A stretch of 64,000 nucleotides of DNA, taken from Cystobacter ferrugineus. GTDB lineage: Bacteria > Myxococcota > Myxococcia > Myxococcales > Myxococcaceae. A model generated the notes under the pieces. It ran no database searches and was not told the DNA's origin. It saw only the letters and a program-made list of their open reading frames with translations. Location of the stretch: the NCBI RefSeq assembly GCF_001887355.1, contig NZ_MPIN01000016.1, positions 842 to 64,841 on the forward strand, given 5' to 3'. Position numbers and translations under genes: made by a program. Shown piece after piece: positions 27,201-36,100 of the stretch; position 1 is the stretch's first letter; each line of letters starts with the position of its first letter.

Positions 27201-28040
27201 TACTATTTCAACAACAACTTCGCCCTCAAATACATCCACTTCCGCATCGGCGGTGGCACGTGGACGACCGTGCCCGGCAACGTCATGGCCACCTCCGAGG
27301 TGCCGGGCTACGCCAAATACACCGTCAATCTGGGAGCGGCCACCCAGCTCGAGTGTGTCTTCAACGATGGCAAGGGCACCTGGGACAACAACAAGGGCAA
27401 CAACTACCTCCTGCCCGCGGGCACCTCCACGGTGAAGGACGGCGTCGTCTCCAGCGGAGCGCCCGCGCTCGACACCACCGCACCCTCCGTCCCCTCGGGC
27501 CTCACGGCGGCGTCCAAGACGTCCTCCTCCGTGTCGATCTCCTGGAGCGCCTCCACGGATGCCAGCGGCATCGCCGGATATGACGTGTACCGCGATGGCT
27601 CGCTGGTGGGCGCACCCGTCTCCACCAGCTACACCGACAGCGACCTGAGTGCCGGCACGACCTACCGCTACACCGTGCGCGCGCGCGACACCGCGGGCAA
27701 TGCCTCCGCCCAGAGCACCGCCCTGAGCGTCACCACGAGCACCTCCTCGGCCACCTCCGTCACCTTCAACGTGACGGCCAGCACCGTCGTGGGACAGAAC
27801 ATCTACCTCGTGGGCAACCATGCCGCGCTCGGCAACTGGAACACCGGCGCCGCCATCCTCCTGTCTCCGGCCAGCTACCCGAAGTGGAGCGTGACGCTCA
27901 GCCTGCCCGGCTCGACGGCCCTCGAATACAAGTACATCAAGAAGGACGGCTCCGGGAACGTCACCTGGGAGAGCGGCGCCAACCGCTCGACCACGATCCC
28001 CGCCTCGGGGACCGCGACCCTCAACGACACCTGGAAGTAG
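24237..28040 (+). CDS. Secreted GH119-like alpha-amylase with FN3, CBM25 and CBM20
   Basis: 1267 aa with a signal peptide (cut near ARAQ). The catalytic domain (about 25-660) has motifs that fit family GH119, a relative of GH57: VYHNHMPN at the N-terminus, HFTGHH, GFFPTELGFSE with E224, and AHDGDN with D368. The E-D spacing is close to that predicted for the known GH119 enzyme. Then come FN3 domains (about 805-896, 897-981), a CBM25 starch-binding module (about 988-1075), a third FN3 (about 1080-1170) and a C-terminal CBM20 (about 1173-1267). The protein should bind and hydrolyse starch or glycogen outside the cell. The start is set by the signal peptide and AGAGGA before the ATG. Confidence 0.85.
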   Translation: MHRVKPLIGPVLSALLLCALPARAQIAAAHVYHNHMPNFWAYYDLGQYASTPTGGPIRYMYDAQVINLKKNPPSNYTYYLPSGAPMPHDDLVTYYSHNAKTGAYLYWPPSVASDMKTNAPTGQVHVTMSGAVVNNVQDLVTLKNVPGYDNPNWGASWKDRYSALLTPAGNRTLDLIHFTGHHSMGPLVGPDYFLKDLIYQSATLAQPYFLGGSFQSSKGFFPTELGFSERLIPTLSKLGVQWAVIGDNHFSRTLKDYPYLNDPGSDTLVSPPNRADLQNTSSVGSWVSAQMAHEQQVIKNKYPFASTPHWVRYVDPATGAESRVVGIPVNQNGSWLEGWEGEATVDVVNLKSFEGLVPQRQFFVIAHDGDNSSGRAGSDSTWYNGRSVTCANGVQCVGISEYLVHHPPASTDVVHVQDGSWVDTRDSSSDPQWHHWKLPFGIWKGQFPAFNAATGLNLSPKTNLSGVQEGMTVSLEHGWHYLERNFALLQAALNYAKTAEQIWLDAHPNHWSPTTAIDKQITHTGNQLNPWMMSFPVKGDVNNDWAGGANPAELAWYFLLPAMDSGFGYYDENQDDNVKPTLSFNQSLYFSKPYVQQRIAQDKTGPSVWWAQRWPYNPGSANTDKSEGWTLHFFNNHFALYTYAYDASGISSIKARVRVHTHKSIDPLDNTHKVYDPAARKAAGVPNIDPARVGAWVDYPLTRRDLKPVMNGVSWQPAYLPVMAKVPAQEIGDLYYVYLGNYRDQLLDYYIEATDSRGNITRGEIQSVYVGSGRYNLVGGKYIEDPNGTVQGTHPFLVVDTTAPSVPSGLTAKAKTDRSVTLSWSAASDNVAVSGYDVFRDGTQVGSSTSTAYTDSGLSPSTQYSYTVRARDAAGNASAQSTALSVATLTPDTTPPSVPSGLTASGTTSSSVALAWTASTDNYGVANYEVLRNGTQVASVTGTTYSDTGLSPSTTYSYTVRARDAAGNVSSPSTALSVTTQTGNSATVYYFNNNFALKYIHFRIGGGTWTTVPGNVMATSEVPGYAKYTVNLGAATQLECVFNDGKGTWDNNKGNNYLLPAGTSTVKDGVVSSGAPALDTTAPSVPSGLTAASKTSSSVSISWSASTDASGIAGYDVYRDGSLVGAPVSTSYTDSDLSAGTTYRYTVRARDTAGNASAQSTALSVTTSTSSATSVTFNVTASTVVGQNIYLVGNHAALGNWNTGAAILLSPASYPKWSVTLSLPGSTALEYKYIKKDGSGNVTWESGANRSTTIPASGTATLNDTWK

Positions 28041-28051
28041 CCGGACCGGGT

Positions 28052-28085
28052 CTGGCGCGCGAAGCCACCCGGCTCCTCGCGCCAG
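28052..28085. terminator. Hairpin after the amylase gene
   Basis: CTGGCGCG (28052-28059) pairs with CGCGCCAG (28078-28085); a nested AGCC/GGCT pair sits in the loop. It lies 12 bp after the stop codon, well placed for termination. Confidence 0.5.
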
Positions 28086-28278
28086 GCCTCGCCCTGAGGA
28101 CCCCACGCGGGTCGAACCCATCGCACCACGACGGGGTGCCTCATCGCTCGGAGGGCAAGGAAGAATCCGAGCCACCATCAGTGGGACACCGAGCGGGGGA
28201 GCTGTCTTCACGTCCAATGCACCCGTGTGGAGCCATTCCTAGCCTCCACAGGTGTCCAACTGGAGGAGAGGAAAGCGC

Positions 28279-28728
28279 ATGAAACACATCAAGGCGGTGG
28301 TGGTGGGTGCGTTGTCCGCGGCTCTGCTCTTCGGCGTGGGATGTCAGACGACGGGCGGTGCTGGGAATCAAGGAACGGGCGGGAGCGATACGTCTCAGGG
28401 CGGCACCATGACCGGAAGTGAGACGACCGGAACCGGAACGACCGGAGGCACCACGGAAGGTGGTGACACCACGGGCGGAGGCACCGGCGGAACAGGTGCT
28501 GGCGACATCGACGGTTCGAGCAGTGGCAGCACGGGCTCCGGTAGCGACGTGGGCGGCTCCGGCGGCTCGGGCGTGTCCAGTGAACCGGGCGGTTTCAGCC
28601 CCGACGCCTCGGGCGTGGACAGCGACCTGGGCGGCTCCGGCACCGGCAGTGACGTGGACGGCTCCGGCAGCACGGACTCCAGCGGCAACATGAGCGGCAC
28701 GGGCTCCGAAGACGACACCAGCCGCTGA
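28279..28728 (+). CDS. Gly/Ser/Thr-rich lipoprotein of unknown function
   Basis: 149 aa. MKHIKAVVVG signal and lipobox LFGVGC (Cys near 22), then an almost pure Gly/Ser/Thr/Asp sequence with irregular GGTG, TGSGSD and GGSG repeats to the end. There is no folded domain; it is probably a disordered surface or periplasmic lipoprotein. GGAGGAG precedes the ATG. An imperfect hairpin (about 28220-28254) lies just upstream. Confidence 0.75.
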   Translation: MKHIKAVVVGALSAALLFGVGCQTTGGAGNQGTGGSDTSQGGTMTGSETTGTGTTGGTTEGGDTTGGGTGGTGAGDIDGSSSGSTGSGSDVGGSGGSGVSSEPGGFSPDASGVDSDLGGSGTGSDVDGSGSTDSSGNMSGTGSEDDTSR

Positions 28729-28904
28729 CGCCGCGCTCCCTGGCGCACGATGGCTCGCTGGCAGGGCCCGTGCGCCGGGCAGCAGGAGGGCTCCGGGGGC
28801 CGTTGAAGTCCCCGGGGCCGTCTCATGCTCCTGGGCGACCTGAATCCGCGCACCCTGATCCCTGGGACAATGCGACCTCCGCTCCGGGTTGACAGTTTGC
28901 TTTC

Positions 28905-29168
28905 ATGAGCCCGGCAAGACGCAAGGAGAGCAAGCAGCACGAAGTGGGCTCCGCCACACACGCACGGCGGGTGATCGTGGCGGCGGATGGCCGGGGTTGG
29001 TACGTCCGATTCGAGGGCAACCGTCAGCTCGGCCGGTATTCCAACGTGACCCAGGCCATCCACGGCGGGCGCAGGCTGGCTCGCCAGCACAAGCCCGCGG
29101 GCCTCGTGGTGCGCTACCTGGACGGGGAAGAGGAAGAGTCCTGGTACGGGGACCGCGAGGCGCCTTGA
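28905..29168 (+). CDS. Small DUF2188-like protein
   Basis: 87 aa. The central segment (GRGWYVRFEGNRQLGRYSN then AIHGGRRLARQ and GLVVRYLDG) follows the DUF2188 pattern: aromatic core, glycine turn, helix, beta strand ending in DG. Its function is unknown. The start is the ATG at 28905 without a strong ribosome site. It is the first of three small basic or hydrophilic protein genes in the same direction. Confidence 0.65.
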   Translation: MSPARRKESKQHEVGSATHARRVIVAADGRGWYVRFEGNRQLGRYSNVTQAIHGGRRLARQHKPAGLVVRYLDGEEEESWYGDREAP

Positions 29169-29247
29169 GAGGGGCCCATTCCAAAATCAGGGACCACTCC
29201 TTACTTATTTCTTCAAGACATCCCAGTCACGCAGGCAGGAGACAGCC

Positions 29248-29736
29248 ATGGGAAGAACCTACAGTTTCGAACCCTTCTTGTCGCAGCAACCCGCGCAGAC
29301 CTACAAGGGCTCGGGTCCCCGGCTCGGCAATGAAGAACACAAGATCGCCCTCACCAAGGAAGAGGAGAAGGCGGCCCTGCCTGACACGCCCACCGGCTAT
29401 GGACAGGCCCACGCCGAGACCGTGAAGCGCTACCGCGCCCGCGCGGAGAAGAAGCGCACGGAGCCCAAGACCCCCGCTACCCGGGCGAAGAAGGCCGCCC
29501 CCAAGGCGAAGCCCACCCGGAAGGTGGCGACGCAAGAGGCCACCGCCAAGGCCCCTACCCGTCAAGCGCGGGAGGAGACCGAGCCGAAGGCCCCCGCGCG
29601 CAAGAAGCTGAGCGCCACGGGGCTCGTGGGTAGCATCGGGCGCAAGGTGGTGACTCGGGCCGCGGTCGCGGCGAAGAAGACCGTGGCGCGCGCCGTGAAG
29701 ACCGCCGCCGCGCGCAAGTCCGCGAAGAAGCGCTGA
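29248..29736 (+). CDS. Histone-H1-like Ala/Lys-rich protein
   Basis: 162 aa. The N-terminal third is mixed and hydrophilic; from residue 65 it is dominated by Lys, Ala, Pro, Thr and Arg with AKKAAPKAK- and ARKSAKKR-like tracts, as in bacterial histone-H1-like and AlgP-type tails. It probably binds DNA or RNA by charge. GGAG lies 6 nt before the ATG. There is no paired operon partner apart from small genes on either side. Confidence 0.7.
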   Translation: MGRTYSFEPFLSQQPAQTYKGSGPRLGNEEHKIALTKEEEKAALPDTPTGYGQAHAETVKRYRARAEKKRTEPKTPATRAKKAAPKAKPTRKVATQEATAKAPTRQAREETEPKAPARKKLSATGLVGSIGRKVVTRAAVAAKKTVARAVKTAAARKSAKKR

Positions 29737-29926
29737 GTGCGCCTGGCGGGGGCCGGCCGCGAGCCCGGTCCCGCGGCTGGTCCGTGCGGCGGGAGGGAAC
29801 GCCCAACTGGCGACAGCGGCTTTCCCTCCAGACGCCCGGCGGCCCGCCCTCCCCGCGAAGCGGCGGCACTCCTGAGCCGCTCCCGTCTTCCGTCCCCATG
29901 TTTCCTCCAGGAAACGGAGGTGCCCG

Positions 29927-30163
29927 ATGGCACAGGACCAGGACAGGGAGAAGCTGCATTCCGACGCGGACAAGGAGAGGCTGCACCCGAAGGTCGACTC
30001 GGGTGACGTCTCGGGCCGGGGCCGCGAGCGGCGGCCCGACGAGGAATACCCCAAGCAGCGCAACGCGGGCGAGTTCGGCACCCACGGAGGCCCCAACAAG
30101 GGCGGCAAGGAAGACCGGCGGCAACTGCATGCCCCCGGCAGCTCCAAGGCGGGCTCCCAGTAG
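29927..30163 (+). CDS. Small hydrophilic protein, unknown
   Basis: 78 aa, charged and Gly-rich with no hydrophobic core (many Asp, Glu, Arg, Lys; GTHGGPNKGGKEDRR). A perfect GGAGG lies 6 nt before the ATG, which supports real translation. The composition resembles hydrophilin or stress-type disordered proteins, but I do not recognise a family. Confidence 0.6.
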   Translation: MAQDQDREKLHSDADKERLHPKVDSGDVSGRGRERRPDEEYPKQRNAGEFGTHGGPNKGGKEDRRQLHAPGSSKAGSQ

Positions 30164-30229
30164 CCGGCGCGTCACGGTGGGCGGACCGCATTCCGCCCCC
30201 GCCGCGCCGTGGAGGGCTAGACTGCCCTC

Positions 30230-31060
30230 GTGCCACATCCATCCGAGCAGAGCGCTCCGTCGGGACTCCGGGCGCGGCTGCACGAAATCATCTTCGAGTC
30301 GGACACCCCGGCGGGCCGCGCCTTCGATGTGGCATTGCTGTGGGCCATCGTGCTCAGCGTCCTCGCGGTGATGCTCGAGAGCGTGGAGTCCATCAGCGTC
30401 CAGCATGGGCAGACCATCCGCGTCCTCGAGTGGTGTTTCACCGGGCTCTTCACACTGGAGTACGTGCTGCGGCTGCTGTCGGTGAAACGGCCGCTGCGCT
30501 ATGCGCTGAGCTTCTTCGGGCTGGTGGATCTGCTGGCCATCCTGCCCTCGGTGCTGAGCTTGATGCTGCCCGGCATGCAGTCCCTGCTGGTGGTGCGGGT
30601 GCTCCGCCTGCTGCGCGTCTTCCGCGTACTCAAGCTCGCCAGCTTCCTCGGGGAGGCGGACGTGCTGCTCACCGCGCTCCGGGCCAGTCGGCGGAAGATC
30701 ATCGTCTTCCTCGGGGCGGTGCTGAGCACGGTCGTCATCATGGGCGCGGTGATGTACATGGTGGAGGGGCGCGCCAACGGCTTCGACAGCATCCCGCGGG
30801 GGATGTATTGGGCCATCGTGACGATGACCACGGTGGGCTACGGAGACCTCTCGCCCAAGACGGTGCCCGGACAGTTCATCGCCTCGGTGTTGATGATCAT
30901 GGGCTACGGCATCCTCGCGGTGCCCACGGGCATCGTGTCCGTGGAGCTCGCCCAGGCGACCCGGCAGCACGCCATCGACCCGCGCGCCTGTCCCGGCTGC
31001 GGCCTGCAGGGCCACGACCTGGACGCGCACCACTGCAAGCACTGCGGCACCGCCCTCTGA
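30230..31060 (+). CDS. Voltage-gated-type K+ channel with C-terminal zinc ribbon
   Basis: 276 aa from a GTG start. Six transmembrane segments (about 30-235). An Arg-rich S4-like helix (LLVVRVLRLLRVFRVLKL, near 120-137) and the selectivity filter TTVGYGD near 205 identify a potassium channel of the KvAP/ion-transport family. After the last helix a short domain carries CPGCG and CKHCG, a four-Cys zinc ribbon at the very C-terminus, probably cytoplasmic. The ribbon may sense metal or redox state or aid assembly. Confidence 0.88.
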   Translation: MPHPSEQSAPSGLRARLHEIIFESDTPAGRAFDVALLWAIVLSVLAVMLESVESISVQHGQTIRVLEWCFTGLFTLEYVLRLLSVKRPLRYALSFFGLVDLLAILPSVLSLMLPGMQSLLVVRVLRLLRVFRVLKLASFLGEADVLLTALRASRRKIIVFLGAVLSTVVIMGAVMYMVEGRANGFDSIPRGMYWAIVTMTTVGYGDLSPKTVPGQFIASVLMIMGYGILAVPTGIVSVELAQATRQHAIDPRACPGCGLQGHDLDAHHCKHCGTAL

Positions 31061-31070
31061 GCCGCGGCGT

Positions 31071-32234
31071 CTACGCCGTCAGCACCAGCTTGACGATCTC
31101 TGGAGGGCTGCCCACGCGCATCGGCGGGCCCCAGAAGCCGCAGCCCCGGCTCACGAAGATCCGTGAGTCCCCCAGTTGGTACAGCCCCGCCGTGTACTCC
31201 CACTCCAGACCGATGAGGAACGTCATGGGCGGCAGTTGTCCTCCGTGCGTGTGGCCGGAGATCTGCGCGTCGATGCCCCGGGCCGCCGCGACACGGAAGT
31301 TGGCCGGCTGGTGCGCGAGCAGCACCGCGGCCCGATCGGGCTCTCGCCCCGCGAGTGCCTGATCGAGATCGTAGCCCCGTCGGTTGAAGCGCTTCCCACC
31401 GCTCCAGTCGTCCACGCCGACCAGGTCCAGCGAGCCGCCCGCGTCTCCAATCCTCACATGACGGTTGCGCAGCGCCTGGATGCCGAGCGACTCGAGGAAC
31501 GCCACCCACTCCACATCCCCCGAGTAGTAGTCGTGGTTGCCGGTGACGAAGAAGCTGCCGAAGCGAGAGCGCAGGGCGCCGAGCGCCGCGACGTGTGCGC
31601 CAAGCGTGGGCACGTCCCCATCCACCAGATCCCCCGTGATGGCCACGAGATCCGGCCGCAGCGCGTTGGTGCGGCGCACCAGCTCGTCCATGTACCGCCG
31701 CTGGATGAAGGGCCCCACGTGGATGTCCGTGAGCTGCACGATGCTCAGCCCGTCCAGCGCCCGGGGCAGCCGGGGAATCTTCAGCTCCACCTCCGTCACC
31801 TGGGGCGGCGTGAGCGCCCGCCAGCTCCCGTAGACGGCCGTCCCTCCCCCCGACACGAGCGCACCGCCCGCCACCGTGCGCGCCAGGAAGCGCCGCCGCT
31901 CCGCGTCCACCGGTGGCGCACGCGACACCCGCCACCCCATCGTCACGAGCCACCGGCCCAGGTCCAGCACCAGCAACGCGAGCACCACGAAGAGCGCCGC
32001 GCCCATCCACGCGTACAACACCACCGAGACCGGCTCCTTGAAGCCCTCGGGCAGCACGTCTCGCAGCACGCTCCGCAGCAGAATCAAGAGCCCCATGGCG
32101 CAGAACAACCCCACGATCCCCCGCCGGAGGGCCGGGCTGGCCACCAGGTGCCGCACCAGACGCCGGTACAGGTACACGTGCCCCAGCACCGCGCCGAGCA
32201 GGATGAGCGTCGAGATGAAGGAGAAGCGGATCAT
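31071..32234 (-). CDS. Membrane-anchored calcineurin-like metallophosphoesterase
   Basis: 387 aa. Three or four N-terminal membrane segments (1-110), then RRRFLARTVAGGA resembling a twin-Arg segment before one more hydrophobic stretch. The phosphoesterase domain follows (about 155-380) with the two-metal motifs DIHVG, GDLVDG, GNHDYY and GHTHGGQ. Family members hydrolyse phosphodiesters such as UDP-diacylglucosamine-like lipids or phosphoproteins; the substrate cannot be told here. It converges on the K+ channel gene with an 11-bp gap. Confidence 0.88.
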   Translation of the reverse strand: MIRFSFISTLILLGAVLGHVYLYRRLVRHLVASPALRRGIVGLFCAMGLLILLRSVLRDVLPEGFKEPVSVVLYAWMGAALFVVLALLVLDLGRWLVTMGWRVSRAPPVDAERRRFLARTVAGGALVSGGGTAVYGSWRALTPPQVTEVELKIPRLPRALDGLSIVQLTDIHVGPFIQRRYMDELVRRTNALRPDLVAITGDLVDGDVPTLGAHVAALGALRSRFGSFFVTGNHDYYSGDVEWVAFLESLGIQALRNRHVRIGDAGGSLDLVGVDDWSGGKRFNRRGYDLDQALAGREPDRAAVLLAHQPANFRVAAARGIDAQISGHTHGGQLPPMTFLIGLEWEYTAGLYQLGDSRIFVSRGCGFWGPPMRVGSPPEIVKLVLTA

Positions 32235-32388
32235 GGAGGACCACCTCGGAGGCTGTCGCGTGCGAACGAGCCATGATGGGTAGCACCCGGCTCATCCCCA
32301 GGCCAACGGGAATGAGGCCGTGGCGCAGCGCCCGCGTCAGACCAACGCCCCGGCTTGGCGCCCGGAGGGAATCAGGCAAGCTGCGCAC

Positions 32389-33075
32389 ATGCGAATGACA
32401 CTCACCGTGGTCGGACTGCTGCTCTCCCTGTCACTTCCCGCCCTGGCCCAGGAGCCCACACCCCTGGAGCTCTCCAAGGTTCCCCAGGAGGGCAAGACGC
32501 CCCAGGACTTCGTTCCCTCGGGCTGGAAGATCGAGGACACCGTGCGCGGGGACCTCGACAAGAATGGCAGCGAGGACGTTGTCCTCCAACTGGTCGAAGC
32601 GGGGCCCGACAGCAACGCCGAGGGAGAGGTGCTCGAGCATGCCCGCGCCCTGCTCGTCCTGCTCGCCGATGGCGCGACACTGCGCCGGGCGGGCGCCTCC
32701 AACCAGGTTCTTTATTGCACCACCTGCGCGGGAACGCTGAGCACGCCGGGCGCCGTGGGACAGGTGAAGCTGCAGAAGGGCGTCCTCCTCGTCGAGCAGA
32801 GCAGCGGCTCGCGGGAGATGACCCACACGCTGCTGCGCTTCCGCTTCGAGCCCAAGGACAAACGCTTCCTGCTCATCGGCGAGGACGTCGAGCACGTCGA
32901 CCGCGCCACCGGCGGCACCCAGAAGACCAGTACCAATCTGCTCACCGGACAACGGATCTCCGAGAAGCTCCAGTTCGATGAGAAGAAGAACAAGAACGTC
33001 ACCCTCTCCACCCAGAAGGAGAAGGTGCCCGTGAAGAAGGTGTTCCTGGAGGACGTAAATATCTCCAAGTACTGA
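32389..33075 (+). CDS. Exported protein with one FG-GAP/VCBS-like segment
   Basis: 228 aa with a signal peptide (to about residue 20, SLPALAQ). The region DLDKNGSEDVVLQL (about 65-78) has the Asp-rich calcium-loop pattern of FG-GAP/VCBS repeats. One CTTC pair is near 110. The rest is beta-rich with no other motif I know. It is probably periplasmic. The start is the ATG at 32389; upstream in-frame codons would bury the signal peptide. Confidence 0.7.
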   Translation: MRMTLTVVGLLLSLSLPALAQEPTPLELSKVPQEGKTPQDFVPSGWKIEDTVRGDLDKNGSEDVVLQLVEAGPDSNAEGEVLEHARALLVLLADGATLRRAGASNQVLYCTTCAGTLSTPGAVGQVKLQKGVLLVEQSSGSREMTHTLLRFRFEPKDKRFLLIGEDVEHVDRATGGTQKTSTNLLTGQRISEKLQFDEKKNKNVTLSTQKEKVPVKKVFLEDVNISKY

Positions 33076-33184
33076 ACCGGAGTGCCCGCCCCGGTTTATT
33101 GCCTCGCCCGCGCTTTACGCGGCGCGTCCAAGAGAGTGCTTCGTCTAGGATGTGCGGTCCCCCATGCACCCCAAGGGTTCACGC

Positions 33185-36100
33185 ATGCTCGTTCGCACTC
33201 TCTTATTCTCCCTCGCGGTTGTCTCGACCATTGGTTGCGGCCCCCCTTCCAGCCCCGGAGCCGACGCGGGCACCGACACCGACGCGGGCACCGACACCGA
33301 CGCGGGCACCGATGGCGGGTCCCCCAGCGCTCCGCAGGACTTCTACTCGTCATTCGAGAACACGGATCCCCAGCCCACCTGGAGCTCCACGGTCGAAACC
33401 GACGCGAGCGGGCAGAAGAAGTCCTCCGGGATCACCGGGGAGCCGGAAACGCGGATCCGCGGCAACATCATGGGTCTGGTGACCGAGGTGGCCGCCAACA
33501 GCGAGAACGCTCCCAACGAGACCGCGGACCGCATCCTCGACGGGGAGGTGACCTCGAAGTGGTTGACGTTCACGAGCACGGGCTGGGTGCAGTTCAAGCT
33601 CGAGCAGCCCATCGCCGTGAAGCGCTATGCCATCTCCTCCGCCAACGACGCGGCGGAGAGAGACCCCGCCGCCTGGACGCTCGAGGGCTCGCAGGATGGA
33701 ACGAGCTGGACCGCGCTCGACCAACGCAGCAACCAATCGTTCGACGCCCGCTTCGAGACCAAAACCTACGAGTTCTCCAACACCACCGCCTATCCCTATT
33801 ACCGGCTCAACGTCACCGCCAACCACAGTGGCAACATCCTGCAGATCGCCGAGCTCCAGCTCTCCAATGGAGATGACACGCCTCCACCGGTGACCGACAT
33901 GAAGAGCGAGGTCGGCAAAGGCCCTGGTGGCTCGTGGAACGCCAAGCTCGGCGCCGGGTTCACCGGCACGCGCGCGCTGCGCTTCGCGGGCGCGGTCACG
34001 GCGAGCGGCCGCGGCTACTCCTACAACAAGCTCTTCGACGTCGACGTGCGGGTCACGCCGACGACGGAGCTGTCGTATCTGCTCTTCGTCGACTCGGCGA
34101 CGAACAACCCGAACTACCCGAGCACCTACGCGGCGCTCGATCTCGCCTTCGACGACGGCACCTACCTGAGCGAGCTGAACGCCGTCGACCAGCACAACGC
34201 GGTGCTGAGCCCCGCGGGCCAGGGCGCTTCGCGCACGCTCTACCCCAACGAGTGGAACTACAAGGTTTCACGCATCGGTGACGTCGCCGCCGGCAAGACG
34301 ATCAAGCGCATCCTGATTGGCTACGACCAGCCCAACGGCCCGGTCGCGGGCTTCGGTGGCTGGATCGACGACGTGCGGATCACGGCCACGCCCGTGCACA
34401 CGACCCCCACGCATCTGTCGGACTACGTCACCACCCTGCGCGGCACCCACTCGAGCGGCAGCTACTCGCGCGGCAACAACTTTCCCGCGACGGCCATCCC
34501 GCACGGTTTCAACTTCTGGACCCCGGTGACCGACGCGAAATCGTCGAGCTGGCTCTACACGTACCACCGCGGCAACAACGCGGACAACCGCCCGGCGCTC
34601 CAGGCACTCGCCCTGAGCCACCAGCCGAGCCCGTGGATGGGTGACCGGCAGAGCTTCCAGGTCATGCCCTCGGCGGCCAAGGGCACGCCGACCGCCGACC
34701 GCGCCAATCGCGCCCTCGCCTTCCAGCACGAGAACGAGATCGCCCGGCCCTACTACTACGGCGTGAAGTTCGACAACGGCGTCCAGGCCGAGCTCACCCC
34801 CACGGACCACGCCGCGCTCTTCCGCTTCACGTTCCCCGGCGACGACGCGAGCCTCATCTTCGACAACGTCAACAACAACGGCGGGCTCACCCTCGATCCC
34901 TCGGCAAGCACGATCACGGGCTACTCCGACGCGCGCAGCGGCCTGTCGGAGGGCGCCTCGCGGATCTTCGTCTACGCCACGTTCGACCGGCCGGTGACCA
35001 CGAGCGGCATGCTCTCCGGCGGCGGCGGCGCGAACGTGACCGGTTACTTCCGCTTCACCGTCCCGGCGGACGACCGCACCGTGACCATGCGCATCGCCAC
35101 CTCGCTCATCAGCGTCGAGCAGGCCAAGAAGAACCTCGCGCTCGAGATCGCGGAGGGGGAGCGCTTCGATGACGTGAAGGCACGCGCCCAGAAGCTCTGG
35201 GATCAGAAGCTCGGCATCATCGAGGTCCAGGGCGCCAGTGAAGACCAGCTCACCACGGTCTATTCCAACCTGTACCGGCTGTTCCTCTATCCGAACTCGG
35301 GCTTCGAGAACACCGGCACGGCCACCGAACCCGTCTACGCGCACGCCAGCCCGGTGGCGGCGGCGAGCGGCACCAACACGCCCACGCAGACCGGCGCGAA
35401 GATCGTCAGCGGCAAGATCTACGTGAACAACGGCTTCTGGGACACCTACCGGGTGACCTGGCCGGCCTACGCGCTGTTCACGCCGACCACCGCGGGCGAG
35501 CTGATCGACGGCTTCGCGCAGCAGTACAGGGAAGGCGGCTGGATCGCGCGTTGGTCCTCGCCCGGCTACGCCGATCTCATGACCGGCACGAGTTCGGATG
35601 TCTCCTTCGCCGACGCCTACGTGAAGGGCGTCCGCAACTTCGACGCGGAGGCGATCTACGACGCGGCCCTGCGCAACGCGACGGTCCGGCCGGACAGCAA
35701 CGGCGTCGGGCGCAAGGGGCTCGAGTCGTCGATCTTCCTCGGCTACACCCCGGCCTCCACCGGCTATGGCCTGTCGTGGGCGATGGCCGGCTATCTGAAC
35801 GACTTCGGCATCGCGAACATGGCACGCGCGCTCGCCACGGACACGAACCACCCCCGCCACCAGGAGTTCGCCGAGAACGCGGAGTACTTCCTGGATCGCG
35901 CGCAGCAGTACGTGAACCTGTTCGATCCGGCGATCCAGTTCTTCCAGGGCAGGACGGCGAGCGGCGCGTTCGCGAAGACCCCAGCCAACTACGACCCGCG
36001 CGTCTGGGGCCACGACTACACCGAGACCAACGGCTGGAACATGGCCTTCGACGCGCCGTATGACGGCCTCGGACTCGCGGCCCTGTACGGCGGCAAGGCG

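Noticed and set aside
24201-28217. 1338-codon open frame antisense to the amylase
   Set aside because: GC-rich third positions keep antisense frames open; its product is Val/Gly/Arg/His repeat-like with no domain, while the sense frame has clear domains.
28395-28728. Gly/Ser-rich tract as a possible tandem-repeat array
   Set aside because: The units vary in length and sequence with no fixed period; it is coding low complexity, not a DNA repeat or CRISPR.
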